A stretch of DNA of 64,000 nt from assembly GCF_002305855.1 (NCBI RefSeq), contig NZ_CP022163.1:3658292-3722291 (forward strand), read 5' to 3'. Source of the stretch: Melittangium boletus DSM 14713 (GTDB taxonomy: Bacteria > Myxococcota > Myxococcia > Myxococcales > Myxococcaceae). The notes below the pieces were generated by a model that did not search any database, was not told the DNA's origin, and was given only the letters and a program-made list of their open reading frames with translations. Shown here one piece after another: positions 17,613-26,130 of this stretch. Made by a program: the position numbers and the translations under genes. Numbering within the stretch: the first letter of the stretch is position 1; the number at the start of each line of letters is the position of its first letter.

Positions 17613-19285
17613 CACCCCTTTCAAGGTCGAATAGTGGCTCGCCACCTTTATGGTTTAGACAGGGCGGATGAGGGCGCATCAGTGAAGCTGGGCAGACCAT
17701 CAGACATAGCCATGCCATGAAGCGCCCGGCGCTGCGGTGCTACTGGTCTCTTGCCTGCCTTGGTTGGCCTCCGTCTGCTGTTCAGGAGATTTTCTCGCCC
17801 TTGAGCACACGTGCTGTTGCCACATGCTTGCGCGCCACCTCTCCCGGTACATAGCCTTTCTTCACCTTCTTCTTGGCGGCGCGGGGATGTTTGCGCAATG
17901 TGGAAGGCTTCACCTTCTTCGCTAGCTCCAGCAGGAGCTCACTCAACTGCTCCGCGCTCCGTACCTCCTGTCCGCTCCAGTCCTCCGGCTCCACCACCAT
18001 CATCATTCCTCCGTAAGCGAACTTCACTTCGGCGGCAATGTAATAGGTGGACACCTGCATATTGGCAGCCTCCAGGTCATGGCTGGCTTCCACCGCGGTT
18101 TTCACCACCGATAACACATTGTAGGCCAGTACCGCCACCCCAAAGGCCAGCAGCGCCGCTCGTGGTCTCCCCAAACTCCGCACCTCGCTCTCGAGCACGG
18201 CCTCCAACTCTCCAAACATCCCTTCAATCGTCCAGCGCTTCCTGTACAGCTGCGCTACCTCCACGGCGCTCAGTTTCTCCTCGGGCACGTTCGTGAGCAG
18301 CCGAATGGCTGTTTCCCCGTCTTCTGTTGGCTCCTCCAACTCCACTTCAATCCGTCTCAACTCCAACGGCTCTTCCCCCTCCACTCGCACTGCCTGCTCG
18401 TACACACGTCCCGCTGGCCCTCGGCCTACTTCCCTCCGCTCCCCCAGCGCGGTCGGATTGGGCGACACGCCGTGCTCTCGGATGATGAAGGCCGCTCTCT
18501 TTTCATGCACCGCGCGCAGAATCCGGCTCGTGGAGAAGTTCCTGTCCGCCAGCCACAATTCTCCCTCCCGCACTCGCTCCAACACCGGCCCCATCAACGC
18601 CCGCTCTTGTGCATGCGCGTCTTCAGCCGGCAGCACATCCACCACCAGGCTCAACTCCGGCGCATACACCACCAACGACTGTCCGGGCAGCGCAGCTCCT
18701 CGGAATTCTCTCAACGGTTTGAGCCGCTTCTCACTGGCGGGGAGGTGATTGCCATCCAAGACTCGCACCTGGTAACCCGCCGCCCACGGCCCCTGCTTCT
18801 TCATGGGCCGCACCACGGGCAACAACCTCTCCGCGCTCCCTTGCACCAGGGCTCGCACCACCTGGGGCTCGGTGTGATTGACTTTGTCGTAGAGCGCCGC
18901 CAGCGAGACGGTCAAGTCCGGGTCGGACTGCGCCGCGGCGTGCAGCGACGGTCGCAGTCCCAGCGCCACCACTCCCATCAAATCCACTACCGAGGAGAAG
19001 AGCAACTCGCGCGTGTACTGCTGCTCTCGGTTCGCTTCGAATACCTCATCAATCCATTGCGAACTCAGGGCATGCTCAAGCGTGCGGCGCACCATCACCG
19101 TGACGGGACTGCGCTGCGTGAAACGCTCCATGATTGCCTTCAAGGCCACGTTTGTTCCTCCGCGATGGGGCGCGAGGAATTTGCCTCGACCGTCCGGCTC
19201 CCCGGACCCACTTCCGCCCAGGTGGGCTTTCACCCTCCCACCTGACCGCTAGGGTAGCACCCTCCACATGACCTTGAAAGTGGTG
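17613..19285 (-). mobile_element. IS4-family insertion sequence, 1,673 bp
   Basis: The ends are near-perfect 16-bp terminal inverted repeats. CACCCCTTTCAAGGTC at 17613-17628 matches the reverse complement of 19270-19285 (CACCACTTTCAAGGTC), with one mismatch. An 11-bp direct repeat, GGTGTAGAAAC, flanks both sides. One transposase gene fills most of the element on the minus strand. Length, terminal repeats, target duplication and transposase motifs all agree with IS4. The intact frame and exact target duplication suggest a fairly recent insertion. The 169 bp between the left end and the transposase stop hold nothing recognisable. Confidence 0.9.
17782..19233 (-). CDS. IS4-family DDE transposase
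   Basis: 483 residues. DDE catalytic core of the IS4 type: first Asp in RVLDGNHLP, second in LADRNFSTSRIL, and the YRKRWTIEGMFGELE block that carries the Y-(2)-R-(3)-E signature. N-terminal helices (MERFTQRSPVTVMVRRTLEHAL) and a basic C-terminal tail complete it. GTG 19233 gives the longest form; an ATG at 19131 is the alternative start. The frame is intact, so the element may still be mobile. It is encoded opposite to the flanking gene it interrupts. Confidence 0.92.
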   Translation of the reverse strand: MKAHLGGSGSGEPDGRGKFLAPHRGGTNVALKAIMERFTQRSPVTVMVRRTLEHALSSQWIDEVFEANREQQYTRELLFSSVVDLMGVVALGLRPSLHAAAQSDPDLTVSLAALYDKVNHTEPQVVRALVQGSAERLLPVVRPMKKQGPWAAGYQVRVLDGNHLPASEKRLKPLREFRGAALPGQSLVVYAPELSLVVDVLPAEDAHAQERALMGPVLERVREGELWLADRNFSTSRILRAVHEKRAAFIIREHGVSPNPTALGERREVGRGPAGRVYEQAVRVEGEEPLELRRIEVELEEPTEDGETAIRLLTNVPEEKLSAVEVAQLYRKRWTIEGMFGELEAVLESEVRSLGRPRAALLAFGVAVLAYNVLSVVKTAVEASHDLEAANMQVSTYYIAAEVKFAYGGMMMVVEPEDWSGQEVRSAEQLSELLLELAKKVKPSTLRKHPRAAKKKVKKGYVPGEVARKHVATARVLKGEKIS

Positions 19286-19601
19286 GGTGTAGAAACGCGT
19301 CCACATCATTCGTGGCATTTATTATGGAACCACCTGGAGCGCGGACTACCAGCGGGAGAAGAGCCCAGTTCGCAATGCGGGATTCCAGGTGTATACGAAC
19401 TCATCCATGCCCGGGGACCCACGTCCCTTCTTGAAGAACATCTCTTCGAGTCGATGCGACAGAGCCGAGATGTACAGAACGGAGATCGCCATGTCGACTT
19501 CAGCCATCTCATCAAAAGAAGCTCTCGAAAATGGCATGAAGCACATCTCGAGAGACGCACAAAACCTAGAGAACAAACTGAGGCAACTCCTCAACTGGTG
19601 A
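19286..19601 (+). pseudogene. 3' fragment of the IS-interrupted gene, with frameshifts
   Basis: Begins with the right target duplication (19286-19296). In one frame it reads RVHIIRGIYYGTTWSADY then VRNAGFQVYTNSSMPGDPRP; in another it continues SLLEEHLFESMRQSRDV and GDRHVDFSHLIK. Together these form a coherent domain, so one indel near 19293 and a compensating one near 19425 have hit the gene besides the IS. I recall similar RGxYYGTxWS...VDFGHL proteins as uncharacterised. An alternative open frame continues to the stop at 19601 (ENLENKLRQLLNW-like end), so the true 3' boundary is uncertain. Confidence 0.45.
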
Positions 19602-19619
19602 CCGGACGAGACAATCGCC

Positions 19620-20027
19620 ATGCGAGCCCTTGGTGGAATCTTGATTCTAGCTCTTGGAACAATTGGTTCCGCTATTACCTATTGGTGGATGGGGTTGATT
19701 TTCTTCTTCACGGGCCAAGCGCTGGGCCTCCTGACAGACCGAAGGCTCACCATGGGATTGCTCACCGTAGGAGCCCTATCGGGAGGCGCGGCCGGCCTTA
19801 TCGCGGGAGCGACAACTCTTCTGGGAATCCGGTCGTTGGTCGTTCATCCACCCAAGCGGCTGTCCGTGGTTCTGAGCACTTGGGGAGCATGGATAGTGAT
19901 AGGTGCCCTTGGCTCCGCCATGCTCCGTGATGCACTTTCGCCAGTCGCGGCTGCGGGTCTTCTAGGAGCTTGTCATCTGACCGTGTGCATCATCTATCTT
20001 GCGGCGGCGCGGTTTCGATCCCGATAG
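19620..20027 (+). CDS. small integral membrane protein, 135 aa
   Basis: Four hydrophobic segments are evident: LGGILILALGTIGSAITYWW, MGLIFFFTGQALGLL, LLTVGALSGGAAGLIAGATTLLGI, and a pair near the C-terminus (WGAWIVIGALGSAML, AAAGLLGACHLTVCIIYLAA). The tail is basic (RFRSR). It follows the broken gene by 18 bp and was probably cotranscribed with it. An immunity or accessory role for the lost protein is conceivable but unsupported. The ATG has no strong ribosome-binding site. Base composition is slightly less GC-rich than in neighbouring genes. Confidence 0.6.
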   Translation: MRALGGILILALGTIGSAITYWWMGLIFFFTGQALGLLTDRRLTMGLLTVGALSGGAAGLIAGATTLLGIRSLVVHPPKRLSVVLSTWGAWIVIGALGSAMLRDALSPVAAAGLLGACHLTVCIIYLAAARFRSR

Positions 20028-20229
20028 CCCCACGCCCAGCCAGAGCGCACACTCGCCGCTGAAGTCAGCTCTCCCACCAAACCCGGCGATTTTTCCACAC
20101 GGACTGTCGCGAAGGCGTTGCGTGGCCCACACTCCGAACCGTGGAACACACCCCTGAGTTGTGGCGCGTCCGGTTCCTCTCCACCCTCCGCCGGAGAAAA
20201 CGCACTTCTTCTCTCCGCCGGAGCCATTC

Positions 20230-20607
20230 ATGCGCATGAATCGTCTGGGTCTTCTCTCCGCCCTGCTGTCCTCGAGCCTCATGTCCGGGTGCGTCTACTC
20301 GGACGCGTCCGATCCAGGAGACGTGACCTTCTCCTGGTCCTTCGCGGGCGCCAACTGCGCCCAGGAAAGGCGGATCGAGCAGGTACTCGTCACCATCCCC
20401 GGCGAGGCGCTCGAGAACAGGGGCTACTACCCGTGCAGCATCAATGGCTACGACGGCATCACGCTCCACGACTTCGCGCCCGGCACGTACGACTTCAGCC
20501 TCGATGCCATCGACTACGACGGCTACTACTCCTACCGGGCCGTCGGCACCTTCACCGTGGATGGGAACATCGTCGTGAACGTGGATCTGACTCCCACCCA
20601 CTACTGA
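20230..20607 (+). CDS. small lipoprotein, 125 aa
   Basis: Signal sequence with lipobox (LGLLSALLSSSLMSGC) then a single beta-rich domain: VTFSWSFAGANCAQERRIEQVLVTIPG, GYYPCSINGYDGITLHDFAPGTYDFSLDAIDYDG, GTFTVDGNIVVNVDL. The pattern resembles PEGA or transthyretin-like carbohydrate-binding or scaffolding domains, with two Cys that could form a disulfide. Start ATG 20230 has GGAG 6 nt upstream; CTCCGCCGGAG occurs twice just before it. Outer-membrane location is inferred; function unknown. Confidence 0.65.
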   Translation: MRMNRLGLLSALLSSSLMSGCVYSDASDPGDVTFSWSFAGANCAQERRIEQVLVTIPGEALENRGYYPCSINGYDGITLHDFAPGTYDFSLDAIDYDGYYSYRAVGTFTVDGNIVVNVDLTPTHY

Positions 20608-20673
20608 GCCCCACACGAAGCCCACGAAGACTCGTGTAGGGTGGGCGCTCCACTTCACCTGAGGGGCAACAAC

Positions 20674-20931
20674 ATGCGACGACTGGTGTGCGCCGTGGCG
20701 GTTTCGATCGGAATGCTGATGGGCTGTGGTGGAGCCGCCGAGCTGGACACGCCGGAGATGCTCGACACCGTCGAGCAGGGGCTCGCTTGTGCCTACCCGG
20801 ACATGTCCTGTCCCGCGGCGAGCATCTGCGCCGATAACGACATGTGTCGGCCTCGGTGTCCCTCCAGCGGTCTCTGCAACAATGGGAGTGCATGCCGCAC
20901 CGCCGCGAACGGCAATGCCTACTGCCCCTAG
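20674..20931 (+). CDS. Cys-rich lipoprotein, 85 aa
   Basis: Signal peptide with lipobox (VSIGMLMGCGG), then a short mature chain with at least eight further Cys (CAYPDMSCPAASICADNDMC...CPSSGLCNNGSACRTA...YCP). The pattern looks like a small disulfide-knotted extracellular domain. ATG 20674 is preceded by GAGGGG. It lies 66 bp after another lipoprotein gene on the same strand. Function unknown. Such tiny Cys-rich lipoproteins are common in myxobacteria. Confidence 0.65.
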   Translation: MRRLVCAVAVSIGMLMGCGGAAELDTPEMLDTVEQGLACAYPDMSCPAASICADNDMCRPRCPSSGLCNNGSACRTAANGNAYCP

Positions 20932-20986
20932 CGTCTCGGGTCCGCCGGGACGCCTCCGGTCCGCGCCCCGGCATCCTCGTCGCCTG

Positions 20987-21343
20987 TCAGGGCACGTAGG
21001 CCGCCCCCGTCCGGGCGTCGTACCGGCACTCCAGGGCGTATTCGCGCTCGTAGGGCTGCCCCACGAACAGCCGGACCCGGGCCGTCTCCGGCCCCGTCTG
21101 GGCCACCGACCCCGCGCGCACACCCCGGTAGCCCCGGAAGGCTCGCGCCGCGTACAGGCACTGCTCCCGCGCCTCGCGGGGATTCACCTCGGGCACGGCA
21201 TAGCCGCTGCCTCCATAGCCGTAGTACCGGGGCTCGGAGGCGTAGTGGGGGCGCTCCCGCACAGGCACGGCCACACAAGCCTGCACGACCAACCCCAGGG
21301 CCGCCGCCACGCCCACCCACCCCAGTTTGCGTCGAGCTGACAT
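20987..21343 (-). CDS. small lipoprotein, 118 aa
   Basis: Begins MSARRKLGWVGVAAALGLVVQAC, a lipoprotein signal with Cys at the lipobox, followed by a Tyr/Arg-rich linker (RPHYASEPRYYGYGG) and a compact domain (REAREQCLYAARAFRGYRGVRAG...ARVRLFVG...YALECRYDARTGAAYVP). Two Cys remain in the mature chain. ATG 21343 has a GGAGG site. Convergent with the Cys-rich lipoprotein. No known domain assigned. Confidence 0.65.
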   Translation of the reverse strand: MSARRKLGWVGVAAALGLVVQACVAVPVRERPHYASEPRYYGYGGSGYAVPEVNPREAREQCLYAARAFRGYRGVRAGSVAQTGPETARVRLFVGQPYEREYALECRYDARTGAAYVP

Positions 21344-21561
21344 GCGCTGCCTCCCGCGTTCCGATTCGTCCTGGAAAGGTGGCGCGAAGGGGCGGGTGTG
21401 ACACCGCTCGGGCGGGCCGGGAAGCGCCGTTCCGCTCCCGCTCCGTGCGGCCCTCCGCGGGCCTCTTTTCCGAGGGGAATAGGCGGGTGTCCCGCCGCCG
21501 CTGGAATGTCAGACCCAACCGTTAATCTTTGCTCAATCACGACGCCGCAGGGAGGCACGAA

Positions 21562-22245
21562 ATGTCCGGACGTACGGAGTCACCTCATGTCTCGGAGAGC
21601 AAGTTGGGACGCTACCTCACGGCGACGCCCGCGTTGCGCAAGCAGCTCATCGACACGCAGAAGCACCCGCCGGATCCGCGCTACCTGCGCTACCCCGATG
21701 CCGCCCACGCCATCACCGACTTCCTGTGCCACGGCCAGGACGAGGCCGTGCTGCGCCGGCACCAGCACCGCCTGGCCACCACGGTGTTCGCCGACGCGTT
21801 CGACGCGCGGCGCGCCGAGTCCTGCATCGAGGCGATCGACGCGTGGCGCCAGGTGCACCCGGGGCTGGGCCTCGGCGGCCTGGTGGTGACGGAGGTGGGA
21901 CAGACGCCGCCTCCGTTGCAGCTCGAGGGCGTGGCGGTGCAGGTGCGCCCCCAGGTGGTGCTCCAGGAGGTGGACGCGCACGGGGACGCGCGCGTGGGCG
22001 TGCTCAAGCTCTATTTCTCCAAGCACCATCCCCTGGACGAGCGCTCCGGGCAGTACATCGCCACGCTCCTGGAGGCCTTCTGCGAGCAGCACCTCGCGCC
22101 CCTGGGGCCCATCTGCCCCAAGCGGGTGCTCGTGGTGGATGTGTTCGCCGGCCAAGCCTACTCCGCGCCCCGGGCGCGCGCGCGCCGCCTGTGCGATGTG
22201 CGGCGGGCGTGTGAGGAGATCGCCGCGCGCTGGCCCGTGCATTAA
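21562..22245 (+). CDS. hypothetical protein, 227 aa, possible nuclease-like fold
   Basis: Soluble protein. The N-terminal half is helical (LGRYLTATPALRKQLIDTQKHPPDPRYLRYPDAAHAITDFL). The C-terminal half has strand-rich blocks: LQLEGVAVQVRPQVVLQE, DARVGVLKLYFSKHHPLD, YIATLLEAF and KRVLVVDVFAGQAYSAP. The acidic-then-Lys strand pattern (VxPxxVL...GVLKLYFSK) faintly resembles PD-(D/E)xK nucleases, but this is a guess. Similar sequences are widespread as hypothetical proteins. ATG 21562 has GGGAGG upstream. A GGCGGG/CCCGCC hairpin lies at 21482-21496. The ArsA-like pair starts 77 bp downstream. Confidence 0.6.
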   Translation: MSGRTESPHVSESKLGRYLTATPALRKQLIDTQKHPPDPRYLRYPDAAHAITDFLCHGQDEAVLRRHQHRLATTVFADAFDARRAESCIEAIDAWRQVHPGLGLGGLVVTEVGQTPPPLQLEGVAVQVRPQVVLQEVDAHGDARVGVLKLYFSKHHPLDERSGQYIATLLEAFCEQHLAPLGPICPKRVLVVDVFAGQAYSAPRARARRLCDVRRACEEIAARWPVH

Positions 22246-22322
22246 TCGACGTTCACGCCCCCCCATGTCGGCGCCCTTGTGGGCCGGGGGTACGTCGTAC
22301 AGACTGTCCCTCCGCACGTGGC

Positions 22323-23309
22323 ATGGGAGGAGCGACGGCCTTGGTGGATGGATTGTGGGATCGCAGGGCGTTGCTGGTCTCGGGCAAGGGCGGCGTGGGC
22401 AAGACGAGTGTCGCGGCGGCGCTCGCGCGCGCGGCCGTGAACGCGGGCCGCCGGGTGTTGCTCGCCGAGGTGGAAGTGGGCTCGGAGACGAACGAGGGCC
22501 CCTCTCCCCTGGCCGAGCTCGTGGGCGCGCGCGTCAACGGGGCGAGCGTCACCCCGGTGTCCCCGAACCTGTCCTTCGTGCGCCTGTCCGCCATCGAGGG
22601 CCAGCGGCTCTTCCTGCAGGAAATCCTCCCCCTGCGCGTCATGGCCGACGCGGCCATGCGCACCCGCGCCCTGCGCCGCTTCCTCGAGGCCGCTCCGGCG
22701 CTGCGGGAAATGGGCGTGCTCTTCCAGATGCTGCACCTCATCCGGCTCACCCGCGCGGAGGGCGACCCGCGGCATCCGCTGTGCATCCTGGACTTGCCCG
22801 CCACGGGCCATGCGCTCGCGCTCGCGGCGCTGCCGGACACGCTGCTCACCGTCATGCCCGGCGGGCCCATTGGCCGCGCGGTGCGCGAGGGCATGGCGCT
22901 CCTGCGCGACCCGGCCCTCACCGGCGCGGTGCTCGTCACGCTGCCCGAGCCCCTGCCCGTGAGCGAGACGCTGGAGCTGGCCACCGCCATCCAGCGCCAC
23001 GGCATTCCCATCGCCGCGGGGGTGCTCAACCGCATGCCGGACAACCCCTTCTCGCCGGATGGGCGCGCGGCGGTGGAGCAGTTGCTCGGCGCGCATGGGC
23101 CCCACCGGGGACAGCGCGCCCTGGGCCGGCTGGATCGGGCCCGCGCGGCGCAGGCCCGCCTGGAGGCGAACTTTCCCGCCCCGCTGCTCACCCTGCCCGA
23201 GTTTCCCGCGTCGGGGCCCCGGCTGGTGGAGTTGCTCGCCACGCACCTGTCCCCGCCTCCCACCGCGTCCGCCTCGCCCGAGCGCCGAGGCGCCGGAGCC
23301 CAGCCATGA
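22323..23309 (+). CDS. ArsA/Get3-like ATPase (first of pair)
   Basis: 328-residue P-loop ATPase of the ArsA/MinD-like class. The deviant Walker A is SGKGGVGKTS near residue 20, followed by LLAEVEVG, a switch region CILDLPATGHAL, and VLNRMPDN. The insert expected for metal-binding Cys of arsenite pumps is absent, and no arsB or arsC is nearby, so it is not an arsenic resistance gene. Family roles include tail-anchored protein targeting (Get3) and partner-dependent cargo handling. It overlaps the next ATPase gene by ATGA, suggesting a functional heterodimer. Confidence 0.82.
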   Translation: MGGATALVDGLWDRRALLVSGKGGVGKTSVAAALARAAVNAGRRVLLAEVEVGSETNEGPSPLAELVGARVNGASVTPVSPNLSFVRLSAIEGQRLFLQEILPLRVMADAAMRTRALRRFLEAAPALREMGVLFQMLHLIRLTRAEGDPRHPLCILDLPATGHALALAALPDTLLTVMPGGPIGRAVREGMALLRDPALTGAVLVTLPEPLPVSETLELATAIQRHGIPIAAGVLNRMPDNPFSPDGRAAVEQLLGAHGPHRGQRALGRLDRARAAQARLEANFPAPLLTLPEFPASGPRLVELLATHLSPPPTASASPERRGAGAQP

Positions 23310-24418
23310 ATCTGCAATCCCTGCTGCGTGACAAACGCGTGCTCGTGCTGTGTGGCGCGGGCGGCGTGGGCAAGACGACGACGGCGGCGGCCCTGGGCGT
23401 GGCGGCCGCGCGCGCGGGCCGCAAGGTGCTGGTGCTCACCATCGATCCCGCGCGGCGGCTCGCCGAGGCCATGGGCATGAAGGAGGGGGGCGCGGAGCCC
23501 ACCTCCATTCCCGCCGAGCGCCTGTACGCCGGAGGCCCGGCGGGCACGGGCCAGCTGGACGTGTGGATGTTGGACCCCCGCATCGTGTTCGAGCGCTTCG
23601 TGCGGCGGCTGTCCCCCACGCCCGAGGCGGCGCGCACCATCCTCGACAACCGCCTCTACCGCTTCCTGTCGGACCTGGTGGCGGGCATGCAGGAGTACGC
23701 CGCGGCCGAGGCGTTGGATCATTTCCTCGACGAGGGCCGCTACGAGCTCATCGTGCTGGACACGCCCCCGAGCCGCCACGCGCTCGACTTCCTGGAGGCA
23801 CCGGGACGGCTCGCGCGCTTCCTGGATGATCGGATCGTCTCGCTCTTCCTGCCCGAGGACAAGGGGCGCGGGGGGCGGCTGTGGCGCAAGACGTCGCAGC
23901 TGCTGGGCAACGTGCTGGGCAGCATCTTCGGCGAGGGCTTCACCCAGGAGATGCGCGCCTTCCTGGGCGCATTCAGCGGGCTGTTCGCCGGCATCCGCCT
24001 GCGCGCGGATCGGCTGCGCGAGCGGCTGTCCGCCCAGGACGCGGCTTTCCTGCTGGTGACGTCGCCCGAGCAGGCCTCGCTCGACGAGGCGGCCTACTTC
24101 CGCGACATGCTGCGCGAGCGCGGGCTGCCCTTCGCCGGCTATGTGCTCAACCGCTCCTGGGCCCGCGAGGACGGACTGGCGGCCCCGGAGGAACTGCTGC
24201 GGCACGTGTCGGACGACACCGCGCGCGGCGGAGTGCAGGCGCTCATCCACCTGGCCGAGCAGGAGCGGGCACGCGCCGAGGTGCACCGGGGCCTGTTGCA
24301 GCGGCTCGCGGAGAAGCTACCCGCGGGGGCCGTGGCCGTGGCCGCGCCCGAGTCCGGCGGCGAGTTGGAGGACTTCGGGGGCCTCGTGCGCCTGGGCGAC
24401 GCGCTCGCCACGTCGTGA
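23306..24418 (+). CDS. ArsA/Get3-like ATPase (second of pair)
   Basis: 370 residues. Walker A is CGAGGVGKTTTAA, followed by LTIDPARRLAEAMG (the A-loop/switch I of ArsA proteins), LIVLDTPPSRHALDFL (switch II) and LVTSPEQASLDEAAYF. The helical insert at about 150-210 is larger than in the first copy. Both ATPases of this pair retain the deviant P-loop and are coupled by a 4-bp overlap. Such tandem ArsA pairs are frequent in Deltaproteobacteria and are thought to work together; the client is unknown. Confidence 0.85.
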   Translation: MNLQSLLRDKRVLVLCGAGGVGKTTTAAALGVAAARAGRKVLVLTIDPARRLAEAMGMKEGGAEPTSIPAERLYAGGPAGTGQLDVWMLDPRIVFERFVRRLSPTPEAARTILDNRLYRFLSDLVAGMQEYAAAEALDHFLDEGRYELIVLDTPPSRHALDFLEAPGRLARFLDDRIVSLFLPEDKGRGGRLWRKTSQLLGNVLGSIFGEGFTQEMRAFLGAFSGLFAGIRLRADRLRERLSAQDAAFLLVTSPEQASLDEAAYFRDMLRERGLPFAGYVLNRSWAREDGLAAPEELLRHVSDDTARGGVQALIHLAEQERARAEVHRGLLQRLAEKLPAGAVAVAAPESGGELEDFGGLVRLGDALATS

Positions 24419-24570
24419 GGCCTCCCGGGCCCAGAGCACTGTCCATGTCCGGGCATCCCGACTGACCGGGAGCCGACAGGCAGGCGGGCCAGCGCCCCAC
24501 CCCCCTTGGAGGAGTCCCCGTCCGTGGCGAGCCTTCCGCCTCAGACCCGGCTCTCCCCAGGAGGACTCCC

Positions 24571-25479
24571 ATGGCGCAGCTTCCGCCGTCCAACGGCACC
24601 CACTCCCCAGCGGATCGGGATCGCCGCGCCGCGGAGTCGCCCCCGGGCTCGAGCGCGCGCGCGGAGTCGGACGTCACCGGCTGGAGCGTCGAGCGCGACG
24701 AGCCCCCCGAGATGCGCCAGGGCCGCTTCCACCGCGCCGCCCAGATGCGCATGGCCGACCCCCGCACCGACACGCCGCCCACCGAGGACGCGCGGGTGCG
24801 AATACCGGGCGGACCCTATGGCCGGGATGATCGCGCGCTCGACGACGCCGTGGGCAGGGGCGCGGGGCCTCGCCTGGGCGATCAGGATTGGGACACGTCC
24901 CAGGAAACCCGGCGTCCCGCCCGGGAGTACCGGCCGTGGAACCGCCACGGCGCCGGCGAGGAAGCGAGCGCCCCGGCGACACGCGCGCCCCCGGCTCCCA
25001 CGTCCACCCCGGGACGCCGCTGGACCCGCGAGCCGCTGACGGCGCGCGAGGTGATGACGCGGCAGGTGCGCACCGTGAGGCTCGACAGCGGACTGCGCGA
25101 GGTGGCGCGGCTGATGAAGGACGAGGACTGCGGCATCGTCCCGGTGGTGGACGAGCGGGGCCGGCTGCGAGGCGTCGTCACGGATCGCGACCTGGTCGTC
25201 CGGGCCCTGGCCGAGGGGCGTTCGCCGGACAGCCTGAGAGCCCAGGACGTGATGACGGACGAGGTGGAGGCCGTGCTGCCCCACGAGACCCTGCCGGATT
25301 TGATCGCGCTCATGGGCCACCACCAGGTGCGCCGCGTGCCCGTGGTGGAACGCGACGACCGGCTCATCGGCATCGTGTCGATGGCGGACATCGCCACGCG
25401 CGCCGAGCACGACGAGGAGTTGCAGGACGCCCTGCATCGCGTCTCGGCCCGGCGCTCATTCTGGAGCCGGCTGTACTAG
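24571..25479 (+). CDS. CBS-domain protein with long disordered N-terminus
   Basis: 302 residues. The first 155 are polar, Pro/Arg/Asp-rich and probably disordered. Two CBS domains follow (about 165-225 and 230-290): VMTRQVRTVRLDSGLREVARLM...GIVPVVD...GVVTDRDL and VMTDEVEAVLPHETLPDLIALM...RRVPVVE...GIVSMADIA. A CBS pair typically binds adenine nucleotides and senses energy state. ATG 24571 has AGGAGG just upstream. The stop overlaps by 4 bp with the convergent SnoaL-like gene. Confidence 0.85.
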   Translation: MAQLPPSNGTHSPADRDRRAAESPPGSSARAESDVTGWSVERDEPPEMRQGRFHRAAQMRMADPRTDTPPTEDARVRIPGGPYGRDDRALDDAVGRGAGPRLGDQDWDTSQETRRPAREYRPWNRHGAGEEASAPATRAPPAPTSTPGRRWTREPLTAREVMTRQVRTVRLDSGLREVARLMKDEDCGIVPVVDERGRLRGVVTDRDLVVRALAEGRSPDSLRAQDVMTDEVEAVLPHETLPDLIALMGHHQVRRVPVVERDDRLIGIVSMADIATRAEHDEELQDALHRVSARRSFWSRLY

Positions 25480-25901
25480 GCCGGCGTGGTGGCGGGCACC
25501 TCCGAGCGCGGCGCACTGCCTTGGGACAGCTCCTGGCCCAGCTGCCGCGGATCGAAGTACGCGTAGAAGCGCGAGATGCGCTCTCCGTCCCACTCGATGA
25601 TGGAGACGCCCTCGTAGTCCACCGCCGCGCCGTTGTGCGCGGTGCCGCTGGACTCCCACTCGAGCGCCACGCGATCTCCCGATTCAATCATGTTGCGGAA
25701 GGTGGACTTCACCTGGCGCAGCATGCCCTTGTACTCGGTCCAGAAGTCCCGAGCGCCCTCCCGCCCGTGGAAGGTGCGGTGCGACACCACGTTGCTCACC
25801 TGGGCATCCTCGCCGAAGAGCGCCAACAGGGCCTCCGCGTCGCCCGTCTCCTCCAGCCGCGTCAGTGCATCCACGAAACGCCGTGCTCGCTCCATCGACA
25901 T
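25476..25901 (-). CDS. SnoaL-like / NTF2-like protein, 141 aa
   Basis: Single NTF2-like domain: ARRFVDALTRLEETGDAEALLALFGEDAQVSNVVSH, REGARDFWTEYKGML, and VALEWESSGTAHNGAAVDYEGVSIIEWDGERISRFYAYFDPRQLG. This is the classic limonene-epoxide-hydrolase/SnoaL-like layout with no signal peptide. A steroid-isomerase-like or polyketide-cyclase-like activity is possible, but no specific substrate can be named. Its 3' end overlaps the CBS-domain gene convergently by 4 bp. Confidence 0.82.
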   Translation of the reverse strand: MSMERARRFVDALTRLEETGDAEALLALFGEDAQVSNVVSHRTFHGREGARDFWTEYKGMLRQVKSTFRNMIESGDRVALEWESSGTAHNGAAVDYEGVSIIEWDGERISRFYAYFDPRQLGQELSQGSAPRSEVPATTPA

Positions 25902-26033
25902 GGGGTGTCCCTCGCTCCGTCCCGGTGAAAAGGAGTGCCGCTCCCCCGAGGGTGCGCATGGGAGTGAAGCGGTGCCTTCCCGAGGAAGGCCGCACGGCCG
26001 CCCAGCGGGAGGCGGGCGAGGGGCCGCCCGCGG

Positions 26034-26075
26034 GAAAAAAGAAAGGACCGCGGCCCAGGCTGGCGCACGCGGTCC
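26034..26075 (-). terminator. intrinsic terminator of the LysM-GH19 gene
   Basis: Read on the minus strand, a perfect 8-bp stem GGACCGCG/CGCGGTCC with a GC-rich loop is followed directly by TTTCTTTTTT. It lies about 55 bp past the stop of the LysM-GH19 gene. This is the clearest rho-independent terminator in the window. Confidence 0.85.
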
Positions 26076-26130
26076 CCCGACCCCACCGCCCGGAGAAGCA
26101 GGGGGGTCCTATTTCAAGAAGGAGAAAGGC

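Noticed and set aside
19268-19930. 220-residue open frame on the plus strand right of the IS element
   Set aside because: It starts inside the IS end, and only its middle part looks like protein; it is a composite of the broken gene and an out-of-frame reading of the membrane protein gene.
22323-24418. Arsenite efflux ATPase (ArsA) of an ars operon
   Set aside because: No arsB, arsC or arsR is present and the metal-binding Cys pattern was not seen; only the ATPase superfamily is supported.
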